Assembly: GCA_005406025.1 (NCBI GenBank)
Contig: BGZK01000212.1
Location: 62,001-126,000, forward strand
Origin: Eumeta japonica
Taxonomy: Eukaryota; Arthropoda; Insecta; Lepidoptera; Psychidae
Direction: 5' to 3'
DNA length: 64,000 nt
Shown here piece after piece: positions 11,265-22,765 of this stretch. Within the stretch, counting starts at the first letter, position 1, and each line of letters starts with the position of its first letter. The notes under the pieces were generated by a model. It did no database searches, was not told the DNA's origin, and was given only the letters and a program-made list of their open reading frames with translations. The position numbers and the translations under genes were made by a program.

Positions 11265-12720
11265 TCAAATGTATAAAAATGAAAAAACTGCCGATCTTGA
11301 TGGTCTTTCCGTAAAAATAATTGATTCAATAATAAATTGTATTGCTCCATGACTAGTAGTGATTTTAATCCTAGCGTTGATAATGGTTTTTTCCGATCTA
11401 ATAAAGCAAAGTAAAATAATACCATTATTTAAATCCGGTAGTATATCTGACTCTATACACTTTAAAAGGATATCAATACTACGGACACTCAGTAAATTTT
11501 TTAAAAATCTTATATTAATCAACTATTGCAGTATTTTTATAACAATAATTTGATGAACGTTAAACAATTTGGATTGACAAAGGGTCGCTCAACAAACGGA
11601 GCCAGTGTCGAGCTTATTCAACAGATTTTTGATGCCTGGGAGGATTCACGGGACGCGATTGGTGTTTTCTGTGATTTGTCCAAGGCATTTGACTACGTTC
11701 ATTATGACACATTGATCAGGAAACTACTTCATTATGGCCTCATGGGTCAATCCCTTGAACTTTTAGAGTCTTATCTAAGTAATATAATTCAAAGTGTTGA
11801 CATTAATGGTGAGAGGTCGTCAGGTTCTGCAGTCAATATGGGCGTGTCACAGGGTTCAGTTCTTGGACCATTTCTATTCCTAGTGTACATAAATGATCTA
11901 CCACATATTGTTAAGATTGGTCATGGGATTGCATTGTTTGCTGATGATACCTCCTTACTTTTTGAGATTGATAGGCATGAACCAGCTTTTGACAAAATAT
12001 ACAGAACCATCTCTGAAATCGTTGAGTGGTTTAGTATTAAAAATCTTCTGCTCAATGAAAGGAAAACAAAACTTGTAAAACTTTCCCTATTTAATTCCAA
12101 ATTAATCGACACTAATGTATCTTGTTCTCACTTAAAATTCTAAGTTACGTTGGAATTTCAGATTAATACTTGGTTCTGCAGCATATGTAGTCAAAAGAAT
12201 TCGGCGAGTTACAGACGAAAGCACCACGAAACTAGATTATTTCAATTTTTTCAGTCTTATGACTATGGAATTTTATTACAGGGTCCCGCAAACCGATATT
12301 AACACAATTTTCATGCTATAGAAACGAGCTATTCGTGCTGTTTATGATTTGAGACCAATGACATCTTCCAGGTAAAAATTTAAGGAAATTAATATCCTAA
12401 CTTTAGCATTACAATACATATACAAAAACTTGGTATATGTCAAGAGACATATAGAATCGTTCCAAAAAGAGTGACATCCATAACATTAATACTAGGCATA
12501 AGAACGATCTTGATCCTCATAAAACTCTTCCAAGCAAAGTTAATAAACCGTTTAAGAGGCAATGTGTTCGTTTTTATAATAAGATCCCAGCTGAAATTCA
12601 AAATTTGCCATTTAATGAATTTGATATGATTTGACTTTGTGCAAAGAACTAACTTGTACATTTTCTTTCCGACCATAACTACAATTCGAGTGTTACCGTC
12701 TCTTAAATATACATTTGCAG
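11265..12720 (+). pseudogene. Jockey-like non-LTR retrotransposon, reverse transcriptase (5'-truncated, broken)
   Basis: Remnant of a LINE ORF2 whose product would copy element RNA at a nicked chromosomal target. Reading downstream, 11,281-11,350 encodes a block ending KKTADLDGLSVK-like before an in-frame stop; 11,359-11,520 encodes SKIIPLFKSGS (a typical RT-1 block); a frameshift near 11,520 leads into the largest open piece, 205 codons at 11,526-12,143, with KQFGLTKGRST, FCDLSKAFDYVHYDTLIRKL, SQGSVLGPFLFLVYINDLP and the catalytic FADDTSLLF box (about 11,935-11,960). After another break, 12,165-12,650 keeps C-terminal phrases such as INILTLALQYIY and RFYNKIPAEIQNLPF. No endonuclease or ORF1 is present. 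The FADDTSLLF/INDLP style points to the Jockey group. At least one stop and several frameshifts make it non-functional. Confidence 0.85.
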
Positions 12721-12779
12721 TCGCTGCATCTTCCTGTCGTAATACTTCGGATGGAAGAGGTTCAGAGAAAAATATATAT

Positions 12780-13215
12780 ACATAAACTCCGCACAGTGCG
12801 ACGTCGACGCTTAGAACTCAACACCGGAATATATCTGCGGGGATGAATTCCTTTAGCCCTAACAGGGCGGGCGCTAACGAGCAACACTTATGTCAACAGG
12901 GCTCCGGCTCTGAATAATAACCGAAGGCGTCAGGGCCACGGGCCCGCGGGGCCGGCATTATGCGACGGTGGCGCCGACCGCTAAGCGTTTTACGGCACGA
13001 GTGGCGCCTACAATCGGATTTGGATCACGTCTTCGACGCTGAGACAGTTTGACGTGCAGGGACCGGCTTGCATAAATTTGCAAGATTAACCCACGCCGGC
13101 GACGCGTAGGCCGTAGGTCGCGGACGCTACGCTTTCGTATTCTATAATCTCGCACGGTAATGCCGTTATCGCATCGGGATCGGCGTGTGTCGGAAATAGA
13201 GCGCCGCTGCGGATG
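12780..13215. other. GC/CpG-rich island, candidate regulatory DNA
   Basis: Strongly GC-rich (GGCCACGGGCCCGCGGGGCC around 12,930) directly after the LINE remnant, then falling back to AT-rich DNA. The arginine-rich 65-codon minus-strand frame at 12,958-13,155 is what GC-rich DNA produces by chance. It could be LINE 3' UTR at its left edge, but similar islands occur without LINEs elsewhere. Confidence 0.4.
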
Positions 13216-14800
13216 TGCCTAAATTTTGTCGTTTGAATTATTTAGTTTGATTGTAAATTATTGTAACAAAAATATCATACGTATACGTTATTGTAATAAG
13301 GCCGAAATTTTGAGACATAAACTGTATGTAAAAGTCAATAGTTTGAATTGAGCGCCCGAATTTTTGTTATCTTTACAATTATAATTCTTTGAGTATCGAT
13401 AAATTTGAAGATGATTTCTTGTTTAGATTATTGTTTTTATTTAATCTATCTCATTTGAAACTCCTTTACCATTGTTTTAAAACTTAGCTTATAATACTAT
13501 GTCTCTTTTTACGTTTGTTTTAATGAAGAATATAGATGTTAAAATTTTATTTAGATAAAATATTTGAATCTCCTGTAACACCTCAAAATTAACATCGATG
13601 TATTTAGAAATGTACAAGACTAGCAAATTTGAATTTCCCTCATAAAATGGTAATTTGATAACAGCTTCTAAAGGAGATATCATAGTGTTATTCTAATGGT
13701 TCCATAATTCGTTTTAATTAAAAGTAAAACAATTTTTTACATTTGTAATTCGATCCAGTCGATAGATCATAAAAAAGAGGAAATTCCAAAGCATGTTTTG
13801 AATATTTAATTTTCAATGTCATTCAATCCTTCATTAGATTGATCTGTCTGAGGCTATTTATGTTATATCGAACATCATTTTTTCAAATACAGAAATTTGT
13901 AGATATTCTTTTTTTGATTGGAAAAGCGTCAGAACAGGACTTGTGATAACCAATTTTCTCTCAATTAAATATTATAACCAGTCAATCTTCTCCTATCTAA
14001 TATAAGTATATATCGTGGGATCCTCCTAAGCAACGGGATCCTGTTTTTTACCTCCGCTAGAGTGGATGGCTGATATCTGGATGTACAGACGCCGATTAGG
14101 GAATGCACTGCATTCTATTCTTGAGGCAGCCTTAGCCCTCAATATTTTTACTAAGACACATATGCGTGCAATACCTACTGCCGAAGTTTCATCACAGATG
14201 GGAGTCCAGGAATAAATATAGGTGGGAAGTGAACCCAGTTCAATGTTAGAAGGCAGGTAGGTATCTTAATATCTTTATCAGCCCTCCATGCAAAGAGGCT
14301 GTATCAAATTTATCTCAACATTTGATTTTGAACATCATTAAATTTGATTATATAACTTTTCTCGGCACATGTTGTCGGGTGGCGCCCATTAATTACATTG
14401 TAATTATGTGTACAATGTGTTTATAATATTTCTCAGCTGATAAAACAGTTAGGTAATCTAGACGTAAGTTTGAACCCTATTATATGTCAGAGGTAACATA
14501 AAAATCAACCATACGTGCTGAACCTCATGTCTCACTGAATATAAATTAAATATTCTATATTGTATCTTTATGCTTTTCATTTACTTATATTGACATATTC
14601 GCTAATGAAAAATACAGGGTTACACTCTTTTGTAGCCATCTTATATTTTTTACAATTGTGGTTAATACTATATACCACTCTTTTAAATTAGAAGTATAAG
14701 GAACTTACGATTAAACAAAAAATTAAAAATAGTGAAAATTACCATGAATTCTTATGTAATCTCTATACTTTAAAGTCACTCCTATTTCCTAGAAGGATAT
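13216..14800. other. Noncoding stretch
   Basis: No gene recognised. The segment 13,990-14,300 has mixed composition unlike its flanks (GTGGATGGCTGATATCTGGA and nearby) and may be old repeat DNA, but I could not match it to a family. Confidence 0.45.
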
Positions 14801-14804
14801 GCAG

Positions 14805-14995
14805 AGTTTAGATTCCCACATAGTACCACCTTTGCATGTCTCTCTCGGTTCACTGACATCCATCAATCTTTTCATGCAAGTTCATAAATTTCAGACACTT
14901 TAAATTTGGCTCTATTTTAATAAGCCAGTTTGGTTTGCATAAGATTTTCTAGAGCGACCCTTGCCCACCTTTCCATTTTATATAATCTCGTCTAG
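14805..14995 (-). pseudogene. RTE-type LINE ORF2 C-terminal fragment, copy 1
   Basis: On the minus strand, broken frames read KMERWARVALENLMQTKLAY-like sequence followed by WMSVNRERHAK, matching the same block in the copies at 20.2-20.8, 24.8-25.4 and 58.7-59.0 kb (pattern: glycine/arginine-rich GKVGKGRPRK, then a basic ACMKRLMDV stretch, then REICKDR). This is the extreme C-terminus of an RTE-like LINE polyprotein, downstream of the reverse transcriptase. Stops are present; only about 190 bp remain. Confidence 0.6.
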
Positions 14996-15039
14996 ATTAT
15001 TTACTTACAGTCTCTACCAAAACGAACAACATCTTCAAT

Positions 15040-15090
15040 AAATTTTCTGTTTGTCTATCGTTCTGTCTGTCTGTCTGTACTATCTGATTT
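15040..15090. repeat. TCTG/TGTC microsatellite-like patch
   Basis: GTTCTGTCTGTCTGTCTGTA and flanking TGTTTGTC repeats, the reverse complement of the GACAGACA type seen near 24.3 kb. Confidence 0.6.
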
Positions 15091-15424
15091 CCTCGGACAC
15101 GATTTTAGTTTTGTTTCATTTCTGCGGTCTTATATATATCCCATATATAAGCATAATATGTATCTATCACACAGAGTAAAACAAAGAGTCCACATTAAAG
15201 TTTGTAACAAAAACTTAAGCAACGCGCATTCCACCCTAATACTACAAAAAAGCGATCTGAAAAAATTTAAAATAAAGAAAGAAACTCCAGTGAAAAAAAA
15301 ATCCATTCTGCTCGACCATAATTTATTGAAACGATTAATCAAACAATATCAGATGATCGTAAACACGTTCCCCGTGACGCTCTTTATCGAAGGACAGATT
15401 TATTTAAAAGTTCACAATGTAAAT

Positions 15425-15625
15425 TTGGAGTTCGCGGCGAAAGCGCGCGCGGTCACCTTGACCGCCGGCGCTAATAGGCGGCTCGCGTGCCCGCGCCTAA
15501 CAGGATAATGAAGTGATGCATTATTTTATAGGCGCCCGCAAGACAGCGCGCCGCTGACCGCCGCCGACCGCCGCTGACCGCCGCTGCTCCCTCCGGCGAG
15601 TTATAAAACTGATATACGGCGATCG
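15425..15625. other. GC/CpG-rich island with nuclear-receptor-type palindrome and 9-bp tandem repeats
   Basis: A sharply bounded GC island. It contains GGTCACCTTGACC at 15,451-15,463, a perfect inverted repeat of two GGTCA half sites spaced by three bases. A 9-base unit GACCGCCGC is repeated three to four times at about 15,554-15,588 with single substitutions. The 116-codon plus-strand frame ending in this region (15,158-15,508) has no recognisable domain. Role as an enhancer is inferred. Confidence 0.45.
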
Positions 15626-16444
15626 TAAATTAAGATAGCTTTCTTTGTTTTAGTTACAAAGGGGGGATTAAAGGCGGTCAGGGCTTCCGTAAAACTGTTT
15701 CGTGTATAACGCGACTGTTGCCACCTTTAATATTAATAAAGTTATTTGATATCGTAAATTTTAATTCCAACAAAATTATTTCGTGTAAAAACAATTGCCA
15801 ATTCTTAGAGGCTCACAACGCTTTCACAGATAGAAAGTTATCAGATCTCATGAAAAACTTAGGTCCTAACTCGACGAGGGCCAACACCACAAGCCCTAAA
15901 ACTCTAAAAACCCTATGTCTTTTTTCAAAAGTTGGCTTGGCTGTTTAATACAATACAAGGCATAGGACAATATTAAAGATCGGTGATTTATTTTTTTACC
16001 ACAAGTACACATTCGATGATTTAATTTTTTACAAGTAGTGTTCATGCGACGGCTGTGAAACAGATAAACAATATTTTTTGACCACCAAGAAATAGAATTT
16101 GTAGGGTTAGGGCTTGTAAATTAGGATCTTGGACCTTCGTAAGACATAATAACCTTTTAACAATGAACGCATTATGACCTATAATACTTTAATTTGAATA
16201 ATAATCTAGAAATAAGTATTTTAAACTTTGCACTGTGCGTGAAAATATCTATCACATTATAATTTTGATTTTCGATTTCCAAAATTATGAATTTTGAAAT
16301 AAAATAAGTAAATAATGTGGATACGATAGTTAACTATGATAACAAATCTTAGACTAATCTTTGACTAATATTGCTGTAAAATAAACATTTTCATATATAT
16401 ATTATATGCATATAATTCGGTATTTATTTATATACTGTATAAAA
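15626..16444. other. AT-rich noncoding stretch
   Basis: No gene recognised. A 76-codon frame at 15,718-15,948 shows no family motif. Confidence 0.5.
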
Positions 16445-16728
16445 CATGTTTTAGAGTTAGCACCACCCTGTTTAATGTTAAAGTTCCAAATTTGCTTGCT
16501 AACATGGATCAAAAATTTATTTTTTAACAAAGGCCTATTGACATGAAAAATGAAATTTAATGTGTGCAACTTAATGCTCACCTATTTAACAGTAATTCGT
16601 GAATTCTATTTTATAAGTTTCTCTAACTTAACAAAAAGCTTCTTGTGCTTAATTCAAGGACGTGTTAAAACATGAAATTATTAGTACAGATCAAGATATA
16701 ATATCACAGGAGATTAGTATAATAACTT
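16445..16728 (+). repeat. Inverted repeat pair, left arm (284 bp)
   Basis: This segment is the reverse complement of 19,095-19,380 at high identity over its whole length. It starts with CATGTTTTAGAGTTAGCA and ends with TTAGTATAATAACTT. Shared internal phrases include TCCAAATTTGCTTGCTAAC, CCTATTGACATGAAAAATG and CAAGGACGTGTTAAAACATG. No coding potential is shared. It may be two copies of a dispersed element or the arms of a 2.9-kb foldback unit. Confidence 0.85.
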
Positions 16729-16884
16729 TTTCTCCTTCAGCTAAATCGTAATCATTTATTTATATCGCATAAAAGTGATGTGCCACAATCATATTACTAA
16801 TCGATCATAAGCTAACGTATTTTCGATTTCGGAGGTAATGAATAAATCGATTAACTATCGATGTAATTCTCGTCGCGTTCCGAT

Positions 16885-17170
16885 ATCGCAGTCGTCCGTA
16901 CGACACTAGTACACGTCGACCGCTCCATAAATACATATTTCGCGGAAGGCGCTGGCGCTGCGAGCCTTCCCGTGGCGGCGGTGATGGGCCGGCATTCCGC
17001 TCACGTATCAAAAGCTGTGTCGCTCGCAGGCGCCGGCCCGATAACGCGAATTTAGCGAGTTCATTCCGATCCCGAAAAGAAATTTGTTTTGTACAAATTA
17101 AATAACTGAAATTTGTATGTGTCACGGCGCGTACGTGATTTGCATCCGCTTCGAATTTCAAGACTCGTGA
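16885..17170. other. GC/CpG-rich island, candidate regulatory DNA
   Basis: GC-rich core at about 16,930-17,040 (GGCGCTGGCGCTGCGAGCC, GCAGGCGCCGGCCCG) inside the inverted-repeat-bounded segment. The overlapping minus-strand frames (118 and 88 codons) have no recognisable motif and overlap each other in different frames. Confidence 0.4.
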
Positions 17171-18140
17171 TAATCTTTTTTAACGTTTGTCCGTTCGCGC
17201 TTGAAGTAATTCGATGAGCTTCCAAAGTTTCCCTGAAGGTGACTTCCGACTTAAAATACCCGTGCTGAAATATTTTAGAAATCTTAATGAAAGTTTTCTG
17301 TATGTCATTATGAATACGATTTAGCAACTCGAACGGACGTAGCGTTTACTCATGTTGACGGCAGCCAGGATTATTTTAATTAAAACCAATTTTGGGCCGT
17401 CAGAAAACAAATTTATTCTTAAGTTATACATATTTTATATTGAATAATGATATTTTTGTCTTTTTAAATGCTAATCTTTTTAATAATAACCATTACTTAA
17501 TATTATGGCTTTCTAAGGTTAGTTTTCTTAAAATTCGATTAATTCGAACGTCCATTTAATTTTCATGATGCATTCATTTTATAATAGGGAAAAACAGCAC
17601 ATGTTTTTTTAAACTATAAATGACAACATTTCGCCAGAAGAAATGTAAACTCTTTTGCTTTTCCTGCTTTTTTTTTCTTGACGATTGCAAAAGACAACCA
17701 AGTTGAACTTGTGTGGAAGGGGTTCCGTACTATAAATCAACGCGTGAGTCCCAAGTAAAATTAAGCAACTCATTTCATACACATTTTTAATAAACAAACA
17801 AAAGTAATAGGAATACGTTTATTAAAGCCACACGTACCGAATTGAATTACTTAGCTCTGTGTATCTACAAAACGATATTGTTTTCATTCATGAGATTCAG
17901 AGAACGTAGGTTGTGACAGAAGAATACACAGGCAGACGGGAGATTGATCCTATAAAGATTCCTCTTTTTCGTTGGACGTACGGAATTCTAAAAACAAGAG
18001 AATCATTAGGAATCATATTGAAATCGAATATTATTTTACTATATTTAAAACACTGAAATATGAACCTAAATATTGGAAATAACATAGATCTAAATATATT
18101 TTTACTGTGTGATGTGGATTATTTTATATATATATATATA
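17171..18140. other. AT-rich noncoding stretch
   Basis: No gene or repeat copy recognised. Confidence 0.5.
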
Positions 18141-18144
18141 GTAT

Positions 18145-18262
18145 ATACGAGCGGCAAACGAGCAGGTGAACCATCAGAGAGTAAATGGTCATCGCCACCC
18201 ATGGACACTCGCGACTCCAGAGGAGTCACCAGTGCGTTATTGGCCTCTTGAGAGGAAACAGG
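18145..18262 (+). repeat. Dispersed repeat with GGCAAACGAGCAGGTG head, copy 1
   Basis: The order GGCAAACGAGCAGGTGAACC, then TCATCGCCACCCATGGACAC, then CCAGAGGAGTCACCAGTGCG, then TTGGCCT is shared with a diverged copy at 60,128-60,230. I recognise this phrase pattern as a very common short interspersed unit in lepidopteran genomes. It follows a (TA)n run at 18,125-18,140, which may be part of the element or its target. Confidence 0.65.
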
Positions 18263-18959
18263 ATATCTTATAGAGGAAGATATTGTTCATTTCCTCTACA
18301 GATAAAACCACCTAAGTGGTAAATATATTATTTGTCTAACAAATAGATATTATAAACCTAATATTGCTTTATTAACACGTCGAAATCAACGACCTAACAG
18401 TCTAATTAAAACTCGTTGTGTTCAAAGACATGTCATTCTTTGCCGATTTTCTAGATTCTTATTTCAGTTGTTGGTAATAATTATTAATGATGTATTTAAA
18501 TCGATAAACTCAATTAAATAATACACTAGTTACTATTTCAATATGATATTTATTTTTTTAAATGACTAATTAACATAAACAAAATCTTAAGAACAAAATT
18601 ATTTAAGTACAATAGTAATTGAATTCTATAGAAATAGCCATATTTTGGTATATGTTGTGACTTTCTAATAGGAAGATTCAAATCAGTTAGAATCTCAGTA
18701 CATAATAGAACAATCGCTGTATATGAAATTCATTCATTTGCATTTGTTTCGTGCTATCCGTTCTACATCACTACATACACTGCTTTTTATCAACACGGTC
18801 ACCCACAAAATGATAATATTAAACATTAATATCACTGTTTACTAAATCTTATATTTATGCAAATAGAGAAAACTTTAAGTAGTTTTTCTCGCTCCATTCA
18901 GATTTCTTAATAATCAGAAAAAAATAAACAACTCAATCACAGAATATGTGTCAAGTAAC
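18263..18959. other. AT-rich noncoding stretch
   Basis: No gene or repeat copy recognised. Confidence 0.5.
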
Positions 18960-19094
18960 AGTTTCCGCTGTTGCTTTACACGTTCACTGAGTGAGAGTTC
19001 CGGTGGCCCAACTTCTTCTTCATTACCCCACAACCTCCCTCCATCAGCCCCTTCGTCTCTCCTTCAGCCCACTCCTTCCTCCATCTGATGCCCT
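18960..19094 (-). repeat. Dispersed repeat family A, copy 2 (inverted)
   Basis: On the minus strand it reads GGAGTGGGCTGAAGGAG, then GGAACTCTCACTCAGTGAAC, in the same order as the copy at 735-925. It abuts the right arm of the 285-bp inverted repeat exactly, so one element probably inserted next to, or mobilised with, the other. Confidence 0.6.
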
Positions 19095-19380
19095 AAGTTA
19101 TTATACTAACCTCCGGATGATATTATATGTTGTTCTGTACTAATAATTTCATGTTTTAACACGTCCTTGAATTAAGCATAAGAAGCTTTTTGTTAAGTCA
19201 GAGAAATTTATAAAATAGAATTCACGAATGAATATTAAATAATTGAGCATTGAGTTGGCACACATTAAATTTCATTTTTCATGTCAATAGGCCTGTGTTA
19301 AAAAATAAATTTTTGATCCACGTTAGCAAGCAAATTTGGAACTTTAGCATTAAACACGGCAGTGCTAACTCTAAAACATG
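19095..19380 (-). repeat. Inverted repeat pair, right arm (286 bp)
   Basis: Reverse complement of 16,445-16,728, with only scattered substitutions (for example GCACCACC versus GCACTGCC near the outer end). Homology stops cleanly at both ends of the arm. Confidence 0.85.
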
Positions 19381-20165
19381 TTTAATTCCAAGAGGTCGAC
19401 AATACACTACCACTTATATGCGTATGTTTTTTTGCGTTGGATAATGCTATAAAAAATAATAATCTAAGTTTATGTGTTTCATTTAAACGATGAATAAGAA
19501 AAACAGTTTCCAAAGATAGACATACAAACACAAGAATAATATTATTAAGCTTTTACATCTCACCTTTGAAGATAACATTAATTATGGCTAAGAAAAGAGC
19601 AAAAAAAGCATTAAGTGCTTACAAATAAAGTTTCAAGTGAGAGAAACAAATATATCTCAACTACTTTCACTCGCTAGTCTCAGGCTTAAGGCCTATTATA
19701 AATGGAAAGCGCGTGGTATCAAAAGTAGTAAGAGGATTTCTTTGTTTCGGTAGTTAGTTTATAAATGATGGTAGAAATGATAATACGGTACTAAAAAAAG
19801 AGTAAAAGCAAAAAAAAAAGTGAACGGGACTTTGCTTGCTGTTATAAGCATTTAAAATGTTTCACAATAACCTCGTTCGGATATTTATAATGGAGTTCTA
19901 ATTTCTACGTTTATGTGCTACGGTGAAATTAGGTACTACTGAATTTTATAAATAAAACAAAAATTATGTATTACGTACAGAAATGGTTGATTACAAATCC
20001 TTTACATATATTTTTTTTAAAGGTAATGTAAAAATAAGTGTGAAAATAAATTTCAGCAGGACTAATGTCATGACGTATAAAAGAGACAAGCAATACTGAA
20101 TTCCATGTATATATAGAGAAGGTGGAAGTAACAAATAAGTAAAAGCGTTTGTATGCTTAAGTAGC
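19381..20165. other. AT-rich noncoding stretch
   Basis: No gene recognised. The last few hundred bases may hold further decayed RTE LINE sequence, but no frame is convincing before about 20,170. Confidence 0.4.
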
Positions 20166-20169
20166 TGTT

Positions 20170-20790
20170 AACAATTTATGGTAAACATAATAGAGATATT
20201 GAGAGCTAATGTGGGTAATAAAGTAAAAGGGGTCTTGCTTGCTACGAGATTATCAACAGCAAAAGTGACCTACGACAAATGCGTTTGGTTCTCCATAAAG
20301 TAGTGCTAATTGATCAGTATGCTTATGTATGGTAGTAAAAGTTGGGTTTAGCAGAAGAGAAATAAAAATAGATCCAAAGTGGGGGGAGATGTGACATCTG
20401 TGTAGTATGTGTGAAGTGTTTCTGAAAGATATATGTAGGGACAGTGATGTCAGAGAGCGGAGAGGTTTGAAGGAAGTCGTAGTGACTGTAAAGATAGGTA
20501 TATTGCGATAGTTTGGCCATCTGGACGGGATAAATGAAAGTAGAATAATAAAATAAATCTATAGAGCGTATGTATGTGGTGAATAGGTTGGCAATGATTA
20601 CTCTAGAAAATCCTATACAGGCCTAATAGATGGCATATTAAAAAAATAGTCATATTTTAAGCACCCGAAACCAACGAGTTTGCACGAAAAGTTTGATGGG
20701 TGTCGATGGAGTAAGAGAGATATGCAAAGTAGACAGTCTTGGTCAAGCACCTCCTGATCCTTATTTTAAAGTGTGTACATAAATATACAC
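20170..20790 (+). pseudogene. RTE-type LINE ORF2 C-terminal fragment, copy 2
   Basis: Broken frames preserve the end of an RTE-like reverse transcriptase polyprotein. Around 20,320 a MYGSKSWV-like block is followed by VSERYM, then GLKEVVVTVK-like, a WFGHLDG-like stretch at about 20,500-20,535, and finally the ARK..WVSME.ERYAK block at 20,675-20,730. The terminal DNA phrase AGCACCCGAAACCAA is shared with the copy at 25,229. Multiple stops and shifts show it is long dead. It lies on the same strand as the 24.8-kb copy. Confidence 0.6.
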
Positions 20791-20929
20791 ATTTTTCAAA
20801 TTATTCTTAACTCAATCAAAGTCGCTAACATGACGGTCGTCGAAATTAAAAACATACCTTTTTCCTTGTCCGAAAATGGGAAATTTTAATGGATAAGTTA
20901 ATCTACGGGTAGCCGTACTGGATGCAAAC

Positions 20930-21030
20930 ATCGGTAAAGAGGATTATCGGAAACGGAGCTAATCGCGATGATTGGTTCGTGCCGCCGGCGGCCCGCCCGC
21001 CCCGCCGGCGGGATATCAGGTTGCAAAGGT
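20930..21030. other. Short, very GC-rich island
   Basis: About 60 bases that are almost all G and C (CGGCGGCCCGCCCGCCCCGC near 20,985-21,005) sit between AT-rich flanks with no ORF. Its composition resembles the island near 54.65 kb. Confidence 0.45.
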
Positions 21031-21439
21031 AGAAATATTATTAGAATTTGAACGTTTTAATTGCTTTTACAAATCCGACCCGGGGTCATTTGATACCTAC
21101 CTGTTAGAGTTTGCAGACGGCGAAATTGTTTATTATGCTTTTAGGACGTAGCCGACTTTGTGAATACGCTACGGGCCAAAATTAATTTAGATCGGCGCAT
21201 CTCCTTTGGTACGAAAAAAAAGTTGTGCCGAAAAAGGAAATATCGAGTTCAATTTATTATTTGCCATGGTAATCGTGTGCGTGGTGCTAAATGAAAAAGA
21301 TGTTTATTAAGTAGCGGATTACATATTATCCTAAGATTTATAGTTGTTGTGTTGTTTTATCATTTCTTATCTTATCCATTTCGGTTTGTATATTTTATGT
21401 ATTAAGTCCTCCACACTAGCTATTAGCTAAGTACGCATC
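21031..21439. other. Noncoding stretch
   Basis: No gene recognised. Confidence 0.5.
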
Positions 21440-21690
21440 TACGGTTTTAGACAATGCCTTGACAATGCTCGCAGGCAACGGTTTAGCGATATCTGATGGA
21501 GCGGGAGTGGGCCGATGGAAGAAGCAGTGGGGCGATAGAGGGAATGAACCACCGCTACTCTCGACCACTGATGAAAGCGCAACCGCGGAAGCTATTATCT
21601 CACATATGTATTCTTAGAGAGTGTGGATAACTCACCGGCCAGGCCGGCTTATTTTCATGCTGCAGCCAAGTTGGCCACGGCGCGGCCCTA
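21440..21690 (+). repeat. Dispersed repeat family A, copy 3
   Basis: Shares GGAGTGGGCCGATGGAA, ACTCTCGACCACTGATGAAA, TATCTCACATATGTATTC, GTGTGGATAACTCACCGGCC and TTTTCATGCTGCAGCCAA with the copy at 735-925, in the same order and orientation. It is the longest of the three copies and extends into a GGCGCGGCCCTACC end at about 21,690. Confidence 0.65.
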
Positions 21691-22599
21691 CCCCTTAAAA
21701 TACTAAGTGGTAGAGTCATGTAGTAGAAGTAGAGCTACTTTATTATAAAAAGAAAATAAAATATTTTTTTAAATAATTAATATGAGATTATAAAAACAGA
21801 ATAGCATTCGGTTAAGTTCCATCTATTCATTTAGTAGTCTTCTAGGTGCTACAAAACTGTTGTTTAGAGATAGAAATAGAGATAAATATCAATCATTTTC
21901 TGTGAAACAAGAACAAAAATGTCCAACACACAGCCCGTAAATGTTATAAGTGAAATCATTAAGTTCAAATTCATATTTAAAATCTCTTTATTTCCTAGGT
22001 CATCAAATAACACTTGAAACTCATAATAAAATTTTATTGATTCTCAAAGTTGTACTGCTTTTTTAAAATCATTATTCATTTATAAAGCAGTTATCTCAAA
22101 AGAAGAACGATCAAGAAACTTTAAGGTAGCTTTCTCTGATCAAAATTATACACAATCAAAATGATATATAAAACTATCACAAAAAAAAGAAAAACCACAT
22201 GTAGGGAGTTTTTTGCTAAATGAAGATTTTAAATTTTTATACAAGCAAATTTTGTACATCCTCAGAAATCTTATTAAACATGCGCGTGCGCTATTTTGAC
22301 GCAATATACAGGTCAACAAGGACGTTAACCTCAAAATATTATCGAGGCGAGACACAGACATTGGGTAAATAAGAGATTTTATTCAAGCATATTGTAGGTA
22401 TGCTAAGTTCGAGAGCGTACAAAAGTACCTATGTACTTTTAGAGGAGTTGGAATGGAACTCGAATGTACTTTGCTTGTTCTGAAGAAATAAGATTTATAA
22501 GTGTCAGAAAACATTAAAGGCCGGGTTCTTACTCTTCAAACATTTTCGTAAATCTTCTTGAATTCTTAAAAAAAAAATTGCTTCATACGTTCGTAAATA
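21691..22599. other. AT-rich noncoding stretch
   Basis: No gene recognised. The 71-codon minus-strand frame at 22,146-22,361 has no motif. Confidence 0.5.
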
Positions 22600-22765
22600 T
22601 CGATGTATGAAATACAATTCGATTCGCCTCATACTTCGGCCGTTCATACGCACTTTTCGCTTACAAAGGCGTTGAAACATTTCGAAAGCTCGGGCGGCGT
22701 GCGCCGCTCACAAAGCGACCGAGTTTTAATCGAAGTACGCTTACTTGAGCGGTTTTGCGGAGTTT
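22600..22765. other. GC/CpG-rich island, candidate regulatory DNA
   Basis: CpG-rich patch (AAGCTCGGGCGGCGTGCGCC at about 22,688-22,707) with no ORF in an AT-rich background. Confidence 0.4.

Noticed and set aside
12958..13155. Arginine-rich 65-codon minus-strand frame
   Set aside because: Typical product of reading a CpG-rich island; no basic-protein family resemblance.
15158..15508. 116-codon open frame ending in a GC island
   Set aside because: Lysine-rich AT-driven start and GC-driven end, no domain, no splice context visible; composition explains it.
16805..17327. Overlapping 118- and 88-codon minus-strand frames
   Set aside because: They overlap in different frames over a GC island and show no motif.
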